NCBI GenBank assembly: GCA_963811365.1
Contig: CAWEQW010000008.1
Span: 62,001 to 126,000 of the forward strand
DNA: 64,000 nt
DNA from: CAWEQW01 sp963811365
Lineage (GTDB): Bacteria; Actinomycetota; Actinomycetes; Propionibacteriales; Nocardioidaceae
Reading direction: 5' to 3'
Below are positions 26,657 to 37,858 of the stretch, piece after piece (the first letter of the stretch is position 1; each line of letters starts with the position of its first letter). The notes beneath the pieces were generated by a model. That model saw only the letters and a list, made by a program, of their open reading frames with translations, was not told where the DNA came from and did not search any database. The position numbers were made by a program, and so were the translations under genes.

Positions 26657-28656
26657 CTAGCCCCGTCCGTGCCGGGCGGCGGAGTACTTCGCCATCCGGT
26701 CGAGCATGATCCCGAGCGCGGTGATCGCGATGCCGGCAGCGACTCCCTTGCCGGCGAGCTGGTCCTGCGAGAAGCCGGACACCACGATGTAGCCGAGACT
26801 GCCGCCTCCGACCAGGCCGCCGATCACGACCATCGAGAGGACGTAGAGCAACCCCTGGTTGGCGGCCAGGACGAGGGCCGAGCGGGCCATCGGCACCTGC
26901 ACCTTGGTGATCAGCTGCCAGGTCGTGCTGCCGGTCGAGCGAGCGGCCTCCACGGTGCTCGGGGACACCCCGCGAATGCCGTCCGCCGTCAGCTTCGCCG
27001 CCACAGGTATGGCGTACGCGAACGCGGCGACGATAGCGGTGAAGCGGCTGCTCGCGAAAAGCGCCAGCGCCGGCACCAGGTACACGAACGGCGGCAGCGT
27101 CTGCAGCGCGTCCAGGAACGGTCTCAGCACCCCGTCGGCGCGCCGGCTGCGGCCCATCCAGACTCCGATCACCAGCGCCACCAGCATCACCAGCACCGTC
27201 GCCACCAGCGTCATCGTCAAGGTGATCATCGAGTCGTTCCAGAGCCCGATCCCCAGGATCAACGCGATGCAGACCGCGGCGACCAGGGTCGGCCGCACTC
27301 CGCCCAGCACGTAGGCGATCGCGAGCAGGACCAGGGCCATCAGCCACCACGGCGTCTCGGCGAGCAGCGCCTGCAGCGGGTTGAGGAAGCCGTAGCTCAC
27401 GGCGTTCTTGAACGCCGAGGTGACCGACTCCACGGCGTTCACGATGTGGTCGGTGAGCACGTTGATCTGGTGCGCGAGCTCCTTGCCGTAGTCGGCCTTG
27501 GCCGGGAACTTCGCGAGCTGGAGGTAGAAGCGCGAGAGCCAGATGCACACGAGCACCGCCACACCGCCGGCCAGCAGCCCGATGCGGCGGTTGCGCGGCG
27601 AGCGGCCGGACCGGATCTGCCGCTCCCGTCGCTCGCTCGCGGCGGTCGTGGTCCGGTCGAGCATGATCGCCATGATGACGATCGCGATGCTCGGCACGGC
27701 GGCGGCGCCGACGTCGAGGTTCTGCAGGCCCTGCTGCACGGGCTCGCCGAGGCCGGGGCCGGCGACGAAGACCGCGATGGTCACCATCGACAGCGCCGCC
27801 ATCGTGCACTGGTTGACGCCCACGACGATGGTGCGCCGGGCCATCGGGAACTGGATCTGGCGCAGCATCTGCCGCTTCGTCACGCCGAGCGACTCGGCCG
27901 CCTCCATGGTGGTGGCGGCCACCGACCGGATGCCGTGCTCGGAGATCCGGATCAGCGGCGGCATCGCGTAGACGATCGTCAGCATGATCGCGGCGAACGG
28001 GCCGATGCTGAAGAAGATCGCGAACGGCAGCAGGTAGGCGAACGGCGGCAGCGTCTGCATCAGGTCGAGGATCGGCGTCACCGCGTCAGACAGCCACTTG
28101 CGGCGCGCCATCGCGATGCCGAGCGGCAGGCCGAGCAGGATCGAGACCACGACGGCGACCGCGGTGATGATCAGCGTGTCCATCGCGAACGACCACATGC
28201 CCAGCACGCCGAAGGCGAAGGTCGACAGCGCGACCAGGATCGCCGAGCGCAGCCCCGCGGCCGCGTAGCCGATCCAGGTGAAGATCGCCAGCACGCCGAG
28301 CCACCCGATCTCGGGCACCGGCCGCGGCGGCGCCGGCTGCGAGACGAGGCGCTGCAGCTGCTCGAGCAGCGTGTTGAAGAAGCTCGAGAGGTCGCCCAGC
28401 ACGCCGTGGAAGAACCAGTTGTCCACCGACGCGGCCTGGATGTCGTCGCGGATGCCGTTCACCCAGGAGTCGAAGCCGTTGAGGTCCTGGAAGCCGCGCG
28501 TCAGCGTGTCCTGGTTGCGCAGCAGCAGCCAGCCGCCCACCCAGACCACCGCGATGCCGGCCAGCCACAGCCCGGTGTGCCGCTTCGGCTCCGGGGCGAC
28601 GTACGGCTGCTCGTCCTTCGGCTCCTCGAGGTCGGGCGGCTTGGCGAAGGCGATGC

Positions 28657-28660
<4 letters not shown>
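26657..28660 (-). CDS. proW: Betaine ABC transporter permease, two ProW domains fused in tandem
   Basis: 667 residues, about twice a normal ProW. Each half has its own BPD_transp_1 domain: the first carries LDLMQTLPPFAYLLPFAIFF and an EAA loop (TMEAAESLGVTKRQ), the second LDALQTLPPFVYLVPALALF and STVEAARSTGSTTWQL. An N-terminal soluble piece (LEEPKDEQPYVAPEPK) and a basic linker (ERRERQIRSGRSPRNRR) separate the parts. One polypeptide thus likely supplies both pore halves. Coupled to proV by an ATGA overlap. Fused permeases of this kind are known in some actinobacterial and proteobacterial betaine/proline importers. Confidence 0.92.
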
Positions 28661-29729
<1,069 letters not shown>

Positions 29730-29733
<4 letters not shown>

Positions 29734-31421
29734 CGGGTGGCCTCCCTGCCTGTGGGCGGATAGAGCGGGCTGCCGTCCCCGGCCCGGTAGTAGGGCGCCG
29801 TCGAGGGGGGCAGCGGGGTGTTCCCCATGATCAGGTCCGCGGACTTCTCCGCGAGCATCATCACCGGAGCATAGATGTTGCCGTTGGTGACGTACGGCAT
29901 CGCGGAGGCGTCGACGACCCTGAGCCCCTCGGTGCCGCGCACCCGCATCGACCCCGGGTCGAGCACCGACATGTCGTCGAGGCCCATCCGGGTGGTGCAG
30001 GACGGGTGCAGGGCGGTCTCCGCGTCGCGGGCCACCCAGTCGAGGATCTCCTCGTCGGTCTCGACCGACGACCCCGGCGACAGCTCGCCGTTGTTGAACG
30101 GGTCGAACGCCGGCTGGTTCAAGATGTTCCGCGACACCCGGATCGCCTCGACCCACTCGCGGCGGTCCTGCTCGGTGGACAGGTAGTTGAACCGCAGTGC
30201 CGGATGCACGGCCGGGTCGGTCGAGGTGATCCGGCAGCTGCCGCGGGCGTCGGAGTACATCGGGCCGACGTGCACCTGGTAGCCGTGCCCGTCGGTCGGC
30301 GACGAGCCGTCGTAGCGGATCGCGATCGGCAGGAAGTGGAACATCAGGTTGGGGTACGGGACGTCGTCGTTGCTGCGCACGAAGCCACCGCCCTCGAAGT
30401 GGTTGGTGGCGCCGAGCCCGCGGCGGAAGAACAGCCACTCGGCGCCGAGCCTGGGCCGGTTGCGGTACTTCAGGCCGGGGGCGATCGAGACCGGCAGCTT
30501 CGAGCCGTACTGGATGTAGACCTCGAGGTGGTCCTGGAGGTGCTCGCCGACTCCCGGCACGTCCGAGACCACCTCGATGCCGAGGCCCTTGAGGTGCGCG
30601 GCGTCGCCGACCCCGGAGAGCTGGAGCAGCTGGGGCGAGTTGATCGCGCCGCCACACAGGATCACCTCGCCGGCGCGGACCCGCTCGTGCCGGCGGCCGT
30701 AGCGGGTGTACTCCACGCCGACCGCGCGGTTGCTCTCGAACGCCACCTTGGTGGTGAACGCGAGCGTGTGCAGCGTGAGGTTCCTGCGGTCCAGGACCGG
30801 GTGCAGGTAGGCCCGCGCGGCGCTGTAGCGGCGGCCGCGGTAGACGTTGCGGTCGAACCGCGCGAACCCCTCCTGGCGGTAGCCGTTGACGTCGTCGGTC
30901 AGCGGGTAGCCGGCCTGCTGGGCGGCCTCGAAGAACGCGCCGAACAGCGGGTTGGTGGCGGGTCCGCGCTCCAGCATCAGCGGACCGCTGCCACCGCGCC
31001 ACTCGTCCGCGCCGGCCAGGCAGGTCTCCATGCGCTTGAAGTAGGGCAGGCAGTGGGCGTAGTCCCAGCTCTCCATCCCCGGGTCGGACGCCCAGCGCTC
31101 GTAGTCCAGCGGGTTGCCGCGCTGGAAGATCATCCCGTTGATGCTGCTGGAGCCGCCGAGCACCTTGCCGCGCGCGTGGTAGATGCGGCGGTCGTGCATG
31201 AAGGGCTCGGGCTCCGACTCGTACTTCCAGTCGTAGAGCCGGTTCCCGATCGGGAACGGCAGCGCCGCCGGCATGTGGATGAACGGGTCGACCCGGAAGT
31301 CCGACCGACCCGCCTCCAGCACCAGGACACGGGTGCCGGGATCGGCGCTGAGCCGGTTGGCCAGCGCGCAGCCCGCCGAGCCACCCCCCACGATGACGAA
31401 GTCGTACGTCGTTCCCGGCAT
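29730..31421 (-). CDS. betA: GMC-family choline dehydrogenase (BetA-like)
   Basis: 563 residues from ATG 31421 with AGGGAG just upstream. FAD site FVIVGGGSAGCALANRLS, GMC signature 1 region (VLGGSSSINGMIFQRG), signature 2 GGAINSPQLLQLSG, and the C-terminal His-containing HPSCTTRMG with DASAMPYVTNGN. Family members oxidise alcohols to aldehydes. Position between betB and the betaine transporter genes, with an 18-base gap and an ATGA overlap, makes choline to betaine aldehyde by far the likeliest reaction. Sequence alone would allow another alcohol. Confidence 0.88.
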
Positions 31422-31438
31422 GCTCCCTGCTCTCTCGG

Positions 31439-32908
31439 TCAGCTGCCGAACCACTTCTGCGGCTCGGGGCGCACGTTGTGCCAGATGTGCTTGGTCTCGC
31501 GGTACTCGTCCAGTCCGGCGAGTCCGAGCTCACGGCCGACCCCGGACTGCTTGTAGCCGCCCCACTCTGCCTGCGGGACGTACGGGTGGTAGTCGTTGAT
31601 CCACACCGTTCCCATGCGCAGACGCGAGGCTACCCGCTCGGCCTTGCCGGCGTTCTGGGTCCACACCGCACCGGCGAGTCCGTAGATGCTGTCGTTGGCG
31701 ACGGCGACCGCCTCGTCCTCGCTGCGGAAGGTCTCCACGGTGAGGACCGGGCCGAAGGACTCGTCGTGGACCACCGACATCGAGGAGTCGCAGTCGTCGA
31801 GGATCGTCGGCAGGTAGTAGTAGCCGTCGGCCAGCTCCGCGCCGTCGGGACGCCGGCCGCCGCAGCGCAGCGTCGCGCCCTCGGCGAGCCCGCGGGCGAC
31901 GTACTCCTCCACCTTGGCCCGGTGCGCCTCGGAGATGAGCGGACCGGTCTCCGCCTTGTCGTCGAACGGACCGCCCAGCCGGATCTGCTCGGCGCACCTC
32001 ACGAGCTCGTCGACGAAGGCGTCCTTGATCGACTCCTCCACGACGAGCCGGGCACCGGCCGAGCACACCTGGCCGGAGTGCAGGAACACCGCGGTGAGCG
32101 CCATGTCCAGCGCGGTCTCCCGGTCCGCGTCGGCGAACACGATGTTGGGGTTCTTGCCGCCGAGCTCGAGGGCCACCTTCTTCACGGTCTGCGCGGCCGA
32201 CGCCATGATCCGCCTGCCCGTCACCAGCCCACCGGTGAACGAGACCAGGTCCACGCGCGGGTCCTCGCTGAGCAGCGCACCGGCCTGGGGGCCTGCGCCG
32301 AGCACGAGGTTGGCGACCCCGGCGGGCACGCCGGCCTCCTCGAGCGAGCCCATCAGCAGGATCGCGGTGTGCGGGGTCAGCTCGCTCGGCTTGAGCACGA
32401 AGGTGTTGCCGGCGGCCAGGCAGGGCGCCACCTTCCAGGCGGTCTGGAGCAACGGGTAGTTCCACGGCGTGATCAGCCCGCAGACGCCCAGCGGCTCGTG
32501 CACCACCCGGCTGACGACGTCGGCGTGCCCGGTGTCGACGATCCGGCCGGCGTCCTCGGCCGCGATGTTGCCGTAGTGCCGGAAGACCCCCACCACGTCG
32601 TCGATGTCGTACTCCGCCTCGACGTACCGCTTGCCGGTGTCGAGCGACTCCGCACGGGCGTACGCCGCCTTGTCCCGGGTGAGCAGGTCGGCCACCCGGT
32701 GCAGCAGCGCACCGCGGTCCTGGCTCGGCGTGCCCGGCCAGCCGCCCGCGTCGAAGGCCCGGCGCGCCGCGTCGATGGCAGCGGCGGTGTCCTCCGGGCT
32801 CGCCTCGTCGACCTCGGCGACCAGGGTGCCGTCGGCCGGACACCGGATCTCGCGGCGGCCGCCCGCACGCGCGGCCCGCCACCCCCCGTCAATGAACAGC
32901 TGGGGCAC
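31439..32908 (-). CDS. betB: Betaine-aldehyde dehydrogenase
   Basis: About 489 residues from a GTG at 32908 (VPQLFIDGGW); a start at 32953 would fall inside the operator and is unlikely. ALDH motifs: PWNYPLLQTAWKVAPCLAAG, VALELGGKNPNIVFAD with the catalytic Glu, SGQVCSAGARL with the catalytic Cys, and ESFGPVLTVETF. The NAD(P)-dependent enzyme turns betaine aldehyde into glycine betaine. First gene of the leftward betB-betA-proV-proW-proX unit, so uptake and oxidation are co-expressed. Other ALDH substrates cannot be excluded, but the context is strong. Confidence 0.9.
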   Translation of the reverse strand: MPQLFIDGGWRAARAGGRREIRCPADGTLVAEVDEASPEDTAAAIDAARRAFDAGGWPGTPSQDRGALLHRVADLLTRDKAAYARAESLDTGKRYVEAEYDIDDVVGVFRHYGNIAAEDAGRIVDTGHADVVSRVVHEPLGVCGLITPWNYPLLQTAWKVAPCLAAGNTFVLKPSELTPHTAILLMGSLEEAGVPAGVANLVLGAGPQAGALLSEDPRVDLVSFTGGLVTGRRIMASAAQTVKKVALELGGKNPNIVFADADRETALDMALTAVFLHSGQVCSAGARLVVEESIKDAFVDELVRCAEQIRLGGPFDDKAETGPLISEAHRAKVEEYVARGLAEGATLRCGGRRPDGAELADGYYYLPTILDDCDSSMSVVHDESFGPVLTVETFRSEDEAVAVANDSIYGLAGAVWTQNAGKAERVASRLRMGTVWINDYHPYVPQAEWGGYKQSGVGRELGLAGLDEYRETKHIWHNVRPEPQKWFGS

Positions 32909-32937
32909 CGGTCCATCCGATCTCTCGTGGCCCGCGC

Positions 32938-32982
32938 GTTGCGTCAAGCGCAACGCCCTGTGTGACTCGCAACACCATTGCG
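32938..32982. promoter_or_regulatory. Paired IclR-type operators upstream of betB
   Basis: GTTGCG-TCAAG-CGCAAC at 32938-32954 is a perfect 6+5+6 palindrome; CGCAAC-ACC-ATTGCG at 32968-32982 is a second site in outward-facing arrangement. The geometry resembles that before the dehydrogenase-ETF operon: a 17-bp palindrome plus extra half-sites. It lies in the 111-base gap between betB and the iclR gene end. Confidence 0.72.
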
Positions 32983-33019
32983 TCTCAGTGCCACGACGTC
33001 AAGGCAATGCGCCGAGTCG

Positions 33020-33793
33020 TTACCGAGTCCCCCATCCCAGGCGCTGCGAGACCTCGTCCGCGGCGTCCACGAGCGCCGGCACCAGCTCCTTGAGCCGGGT
33101 CTGCGTGAGCCGGAACGTCGGGCCCGACAGGCTCATGGACGCCACCACGTCGCCGTGCGCGTTGCGGACCGGTGCCGCCATCGCGGCGAGCCCGACCTCC
33201 AGCTCGTCGGTCGCCACGGCGTAGCCCTGCCTGCGCACCAGGTCCAGCTCGTGGAGCAGCCCCTCGAGGGTCGTGATGGTGTCGCCGGTCAGGGCCGGGA
33301 GCTGCGGCAGCCGGCGCGCGACCTCGGTGTCGTCGAGACCGCTGAGCAGGACCTTCCCGTTGGACGTGGCGTGCAGGGGGATGTGCTGGCCCACCCAGTT
33401 GTGCGGCTGCAGCGCGGAGGAGCCGGCGATCTGGTCCAGGTAGAGCGCGGAGCGGTCCGAGAGCACCGCGATGTTGACCGTCTCGCCCGAGTCGCCGGCC
33501 AGCCGGCGGGCGATCGGACGGGCCTCCTGCACGACGTCGAGGCGGGCAGTAGTCGCGCCGGCCAGCCGCAGGATGCCCACGCCGAGGCGGTACTTGCCGC
33601 GGCCCTCGGTCTGCTCGACCATCCCGTGCGTCTCGAGGGTCGCCACCAAGCGGAAGGCGGTGCTCTTGTGCACCCCGAGCTCGCCCGCGATCTCGGTGAC
33701 GCCCGCCTCGCCGAGCCGGGCCAGGATGCCGAGGATGGTGAGCGCCCGGTCGACCGACTGGACGCCCCCGGCCGCCTCGGGCGTGTTGTGCAT
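33020..33793 (-). CDS. IclR-family transcriptional regulator of the betaine island
   Basis: 257 residues. The N-terminal winged helix shows SVDRALTILGILARLGEAGVTEIAGELG, then HKSTAFRLVATLETHGMVEQ. The effector domain has PLHATSNGKVLLSG and YAVATDELEVGLAAMAAPV. IclR proteins bind palindromes as dimers or tetramers and respond to small metabolites. It is divergent from purU and precedes the betB unit in the same direction; half-sites of the GTTGCG palindrome lie in its own promoter, suggesting autoregulation. Ligand unknown; choline, betaine or a downstream demethylation product are candidates. Confidence 0.9.
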   Translation of the reverse strand: MHNTPEAAGGVQSVDRALTILGILARLGEAGVTEIAGELGVHKSTAFRLVATLETHGMVEQTEGRGKYRLGVGILRLAGATTARLDVVQEARPIARRLAGDSGETVNIAVLSDRSALYLDQIAGSSALQPHNWVGQHIPLHATSNGKVLLSGLDDTEVARRLPQLPALTGDTITTLEGLLHELDLVRRQGYAVATDELEVGLAAMAAPVRNAHGDVVASMSLSGPTFRLTQTRLKELVPALVDAADEVSQRLGWGTR

Positions 33794-33795
33794 GG

Positions 33796-33851
33796 CGCAA
33801 CGGTAGCGCCTTTGTGTTGCGCATCACAGATCGTGTTCTGCTTGACGCAAC
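33796..33851. promoter_or_regulatory. IclR-type half-sites in the iclR-purU divergent region
   Basis: CGCAAC at 33796-33801, GTTGCG at 33816-33821 and CGCAAC at 33846-33851. The middle site extends to GTTGCGCATCAC, a 12-base exact match to the reverse complement of the dehydrogenase operator before it diverges. Located between the divergent iclR and purU starts, so it may control both. Confidence 0.6.
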
Positions 33852-33883
33852 CCTGCCGTCGGCCTGGACTACCCTCCTGCTCC

Positions 33884-34750
33884 ATGACCTCCGCCCCGAC
33901 CGCAGCCTCCGCGTTCGTGCTCACCATCGTGTGCCCCGACCGGCCCGGGATCGTGCACGCCGTCGCGGGGTTCCTCGTGGAGAACGGCGGCAACATCCTG
34001 GAGAGCCAGCAGTTCGACGACCTGGAGCAGGACCGCTTCTTCATGCGGGTGCACTTCGCCGCACCGGGCGCCGACCTGGCCGGGCTGCGCCGCCGCTTCG
34101 ACGCCGTGGCGCAGCGGTTCTCGATGGGCTGGGAGATGTGGGACGCGGCGGCGCCGTACCGCGCGCTGATCATGGTCTCCAAGTTCACGCACTGCCTGAA
34201 CGACCTGCTGTTCCGCTGGAGCAACGGCGCGCTGCAGCTCGACGTCGTCGGCGTGGTCTCCAACCACCGCGACGCCGAGCCGCTGGTCCGCTCCTACGGG
34301 GTGCCGTACCACCACGTCCCGGTGACCGCCGACACCAAGCCCGAGGCGGAGGCCCGGCTCCTGGCAATGGTGGCCTCCGAGCGCATCGACCTGGTGGTGC
34401 TGGCCCGGTACATGCAGGTGCTCTCCGACGACGCCTGCCGCGCGCTGTCCGGCCGCGCGATCAACATCCACCACTCGTTCCTGCCGAGCTTCAAGGGCGC
34501 CCGCCCCTACCACCAGGCGTTCGACCGTGGCGTCAAGCTGGTCGGCGCCACGGCCCACTACGTCACCGGAGACCTCGACGAGGGACCGATCATCGAGCAG
34601 GACGTGATACGGGTGGACCACCGCAGCGGCGCGAGCGAGCTCGTCGCGGCGGGTCGCGACGTCGAGGCGCAGGTGCTCTCCCGGGCGGTGCGCTGGCACG
34701 CCGAGTCGCGGGTGCTGCTGAACGGCGGCAAGACCGTCGTCTTCCGCTGA
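33884..34750 (+). CDS. purU: Formyltetrahydrofolate deformylase
   Basis: 288 residues from ATG 33884. An N-terminal ACT domain (FVLTIVCPDRPGIVHAVAGF) is followed by the formyltransferase-like hydrolase domain with INIHHSFLPSFKGARPYHQA (Asn and His) and HYVTGDLDEGPIIEQD (catalytic Asp). The enzyme splits 10-formyl-THF into formate and THF. In a demethylation pathway it frees THF and drains one-carbon units as formate. The position beside the betaine regulator and shared half-sites support this role over purine metabolism, where PurU feeds PurT. Confidence 0.92.
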   Translation: MTSAPTAASAFVLTIVCPDRPGIVHAVAGFLVENGGNILESQQFDDLEQDRFFMRVHFAAPGADLAGLRRRFDAVAQRFSMGWEMWDAAAPYRALIMVSKFTHCLNDLLFRWSNGALQLDVVGVVSNHRDAEPLVRSYGVPYHHVPVTADTKPEAEARLLAMVASERIDLVVLARYMQVLSDDACRALSGRAINIHHSFLPSFKGARPYHQAFDRGVKLVGATAHYVTGDLDEGPIIEQDVIRVDHRSGASELVAAGRDVEAQVLSRAVRWHAESRVLLNGGKTVVFR

Positions 34751-34790
34751 CCGGCCGCCCCGGGGAGGTTCACCACGGTATGTCGACCAA

Positions 34791-34847
34791 CCCGCCCTCC
34801 CCACGACGCACACCTCGTGGGAAGCGTCGGTACGTCGTGGGCAGGCG
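34791..34847. repeat. Dispersed palindromic intergenic repeat, copy 1
   Basis: A 57-base element containing CCCACGACG, CCTCGTGGGAAGCG and CGTCGTGGG. It aligns without gaps to the reverse complement of 58356-58412 with 46 of 57 identical bases. It lies in the 115-base gap between the convergent purU and mttB genes, where it can also fold as a hairpin and act as a terminator. Confidence 0.7.
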
Positions 34848-34865
34848 TGACACGTGGGGCGTAGA

Positions 34866-36305
34866 TCAGTCACCCAGCTCGGCACGACGCCGCACGACGT
34901 ACTCCTCGAGCTCGGCGCGCACCGCGTCGTCGAGCGGCGGGGCGACGTACTCCTCGAGCTTCTGCTGGTAGATCTTGCGCGCCCGGCCGGCGGCGTCGAG
35001 CCCGCCGTTGCGCATCCACCTCTCGTAGTTCTCCGAGGACGACAGCATCGGCCGGTAGAAGCAGGTGCGGAACCGCTCCATGGTGTGCATCGCGCCGAGG
35101 AAGTGACCGCCGTGGCCGACCTCCTGGTGGGCGTCGAAGGCCAGCGACGCCTCGTCGATCTCCAGCGGGGTGAACTCGACCTGGAGCATCTGGAGCAGCT
35201 CGACGTCGACCACGAACTTCTCGTAGCCGGCCACCAGGCCGCCCTCCAGCCAGCCCGCGGAGTGCATCACCCAGTTCGCGCCGGCGAGGAACGTCGGCAG
35301 CATCGTCATCAGCGCCTCGTAGCCGGCCTGGGCGTCGGGCACCTGCGAGGACGTCAGCGCGCCGCCGGACCGGAATGGCAGGCCGAAGCGCCGAGCGATC
35401 TGCCCGGTGCAGAGCAGCCCGATGCCGGACTCCGGCGTGCCGAACGTCGGCGAGCCGGACTGCATGTCGATGTTGGACAGGAACGACCCGAAGATGACCG
35501 GGGTGCCGGGCCGGATCATCTGGGCGAGCGCGATGCCGGAGAGCGCCTCGGTGATCTGCTGCACGAGCGCGGCCGGGATGGTCACCGGGGACATCGCGCC
35601 CATCAGGATGAATGGCGTGAGCACCACCGGCTGACCGGCCTCGGCGTACTCGAAGAGCGCCTCGAGCATCCGCTCGTCCCAGCGCAGCGGCGAGTTGCAG
35701 TTGACCAGCGAGATCGACACCGGGGTCTGCTCGATCGCCTCCCGGCCGCCGAACAGGATCTCGCCCATCGCGATCGTGTCCCGGGCGTTGACGCCGGACA
35801 CCACGTTGCCCATGTAGACCTTGTCGGTCAGCGTCTGCAGGGCCAGCGTCATGTCGAGGTGGCGGGAGTCGAGCGGGGCGTCGTTCGGCTCGCAGATCAC
35901 GCCGCCGGCGGAGTCGAGGGCGCCGAAGGCCTGCGCCAGCATCGTGAACCGCCGGAAGTCGTCCATCGTCGCGTCCCGCCGGACCTCGCCCTCGCGCACG
36001 AACGGCGGCCCGTACACGGCGCCGAAGGCCATCGCGTCGCCGCCGATGTGGATGCTGTTCGCGGGGTTGCGGGCCTGGACGTCGAACTCCGCGGGCGCCT
36101 TCGCGACCTGCTCGAGCACGAAGTCCGGGTCGAGGAACACCTTCTGGTCCTCGACCCGCTGACCCGCCTTGCGGAACAGCTCGAGCGCTCGGTCGCTGTC
36201 GAACTCGACGCCGATCTCGGTCACCAGCCTGCGCCAGCCCGCGTCGAGCTTCTGCATGGCGTCCTCGGAGAGGATCTCGTAGCGCGGCATCGAATTGCGA
36301 AACAT
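34866..36305 (-). CDS. MttB/MtgB-family (non-pyrrolysine) methylamine:corrinoid methyltransferase
   Basis: 479 residues from ATG 36305, eight bases after AAGGAGGA. It is an MttB-superfamily barrel protein: VFLDPDFVLEQVAKAP, NSIHIGGDAMAFGAVYG, the SNIDMQSGSPTFGTPESGIG stretch, QEVGHGGHFLGAMHTMERFR and a C-terminal FYRPMLSSSENYERW. No in-frame amber codon interrupts it, so it is the pyrrolysine-free type, whose characterised members use glycine betaine (MtgB), proline betaine or carnitine. It would move one methyl group to the corrinoid protein encoded across the divergent promoter. Substrate glycine betaine is inferred from the betA/betB/proXWV and dimethylglycine dehydrogenase genes nearby. 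Confidence 0.9.
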   Translation of the reverse strand: MFRNSMPRYEILSEDAMQKLDAGWRRLVTEIGVEFDSDRALELFRKAGQRVEDQKVFLDPDFVLEQVAKAPAEFDVQARNPANSIHIGGDAMAFGAVYGPPFVREGEVRRDATMDDFRRFTMLAQAFGALDSAGGVICEPNDAPLDSRHLDMTLALQTLTDKVYMGNVVSGVNARDTIAMGEILFGGREAIEQTPVSISLVNCNSPLRWDERMLEALFEYAEAGQPVVLTPFILMGAMSPVTIPAALVQQITEALSGIALAQMIRPGTPVIFGSFLSNIDMQSGSPTFGTPESGIGLLCTGQIARRFGLPFRSGGALTSSQVPDAQAGYEALMTMLPTFLAGANWVMHSAGWLEGGLVAGYEKFVVDVELLQMLQVEFTPLEIDEASLAFDAHQEVGHGGHFLGAMHTMERFRTCFYRPMLSSSENYERWMRNGGLDAAGRARKIYQQKLEEYVAPPLDDAVRAELEEYVVRRRAELGD

Positions 36306-36347
36306 GGGGGCGTCCTCCTTGACCGGCTGTGTCCGGGCATCCTAGCC

Positions 36348-36378
36348 TCATATCGTGGAAGTCGGTTCCACGATATGA
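36348..36378. promoter_or_regulatory. Perfect 31-bp palindromic operator between mttB and the methyltransferase operon
   Basis: TCATATCGTGGAA, five spacer bases GTCGG, then the exact reverse complement TTCCACGATATGA. It lies between the divergent mttB (start 36305) and iclR (start 36402), 42 and 23 bases from the two start codons. A perfect 13+5+13 palindrome here most likely binds the adjacent IclR protein and controls both directions. A related half-site, TTTCACGATA, lies at 42181-42190 upstream of metF. Confidence 0.8.
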
Positions 36379-36401
36379 AACACTCGGCGAAGCAGGAGCT
36401 C

Positions 36402-37192
36402 ATGTCCAGCATCACGGCCGGCGAGACGGCCCCGAGCGGTGCTCCGGGCACGCAGGCTGTCGACCGCGCGGCCGCGCTCGTCACCCTGGTGGTGCACGCC
36501 GACGAGCCGATCAGCTTCACCGAGCTCAGCGACGAGAGCGGTCTGGCCCGCTCGACGACCTCGCGGCTGCTGGCGGCGCTGGAGCGCACCCAGCTGCTCG
36601 AGCGCGACGACTCCGGCGCGTACGTCGCCGGGCCGCTGTTCGCGCTGCACTCCGCCCGGCACGACTCCTGGACCCAGGTGGCCCGGATCGCCCGGCCGAT
36701 GCTCGAGGAGCTGCGCGACCGCACCGCCGAGACGGTCCACCTCGGCGTGGCGCGCGGCGACGCGGTGGTGCACGTCGCGCAGGCGGAGTCGTCGTACCTG
36801 CTCGGGCCGCGCGACTGGAACCAGGTCAACGTCCCCCCGCACTGCAGCTCGCTCGGCAAGGTGCTCTACGCGCACGGGTGCCTGACGTTGCCGCGCGGTC
36901 CCTTGGAGCGACGCACCGAGCGCACCACGACGAGCAGGACGGCGTTCCTCGAGGAGCTGGCCCGGATCCGCCGGGACGGCTACGCCGTCAGCCTGGACGA
37001 GCTCGAGGTCGGACTGACTGCCGTCGGCGCGCCGGTGGTCGGGTCGGAGGACCGGGTGATCGCCGCGCTCGGCGTCTCCGGCCCCACCGCGCGCCTCGAG
37101 GACCGGGTCGACCACGTCGGTCGACTCCTGATCGAGCAGGCCGGGACGCTGTCGGCCCTGCTCCGACGCCGGACACACAAGGAGGGCGCGGC

Positions 37193-37196
<4 letters not shown>
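36402..37196 (+). CDS. IclR-family regulator heading the corrinoid methyltransferase operon
   Basis: 264 residues from ATG 36402 (AGGAG upstream, short spacing). An ATG at 36375 lies inside the palindrome and is less likely. The winged helix shows AVDRAAALVTLVVHADEPISFTELSD, then SGLARSTTSRLLAALERTQLL; the effector domain NVPPHCSSLGKVLYAHG and YAVSLDELEVGLTAVGAPV. First gene of a unit with corrinoid protein, methyltransferase, activator and DUF1638, all joined by overlapping start and stop codons (ATGA here). Probably an autoregulator that also governs divergent mttB. Confidence 0.9.

Positions 37197-37854
<658 letters not shown>

Positions 37855-37858
<4 letters not shown>

Noticed and set aside
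32909..32953. Upstream start for betB
   Set aside because: It would place the start codon inside the 32938-32954 operator; residues before VPQLFIDGGW do not fit the ALDH N-terminus.
34866..36305. Pyrrolysine-encoding mttB
   Set aside because: The frame has no internal TAG, and no pyl genes are in the window; it belongs to the pyrrolysine-free group.
36375..36401. Earlier ATG as start of the IclR regulator
   Set aside because: It lies within the perfect palindrome and lacks a ribosome binding site; ATG 36402 has AGGAG upstream.
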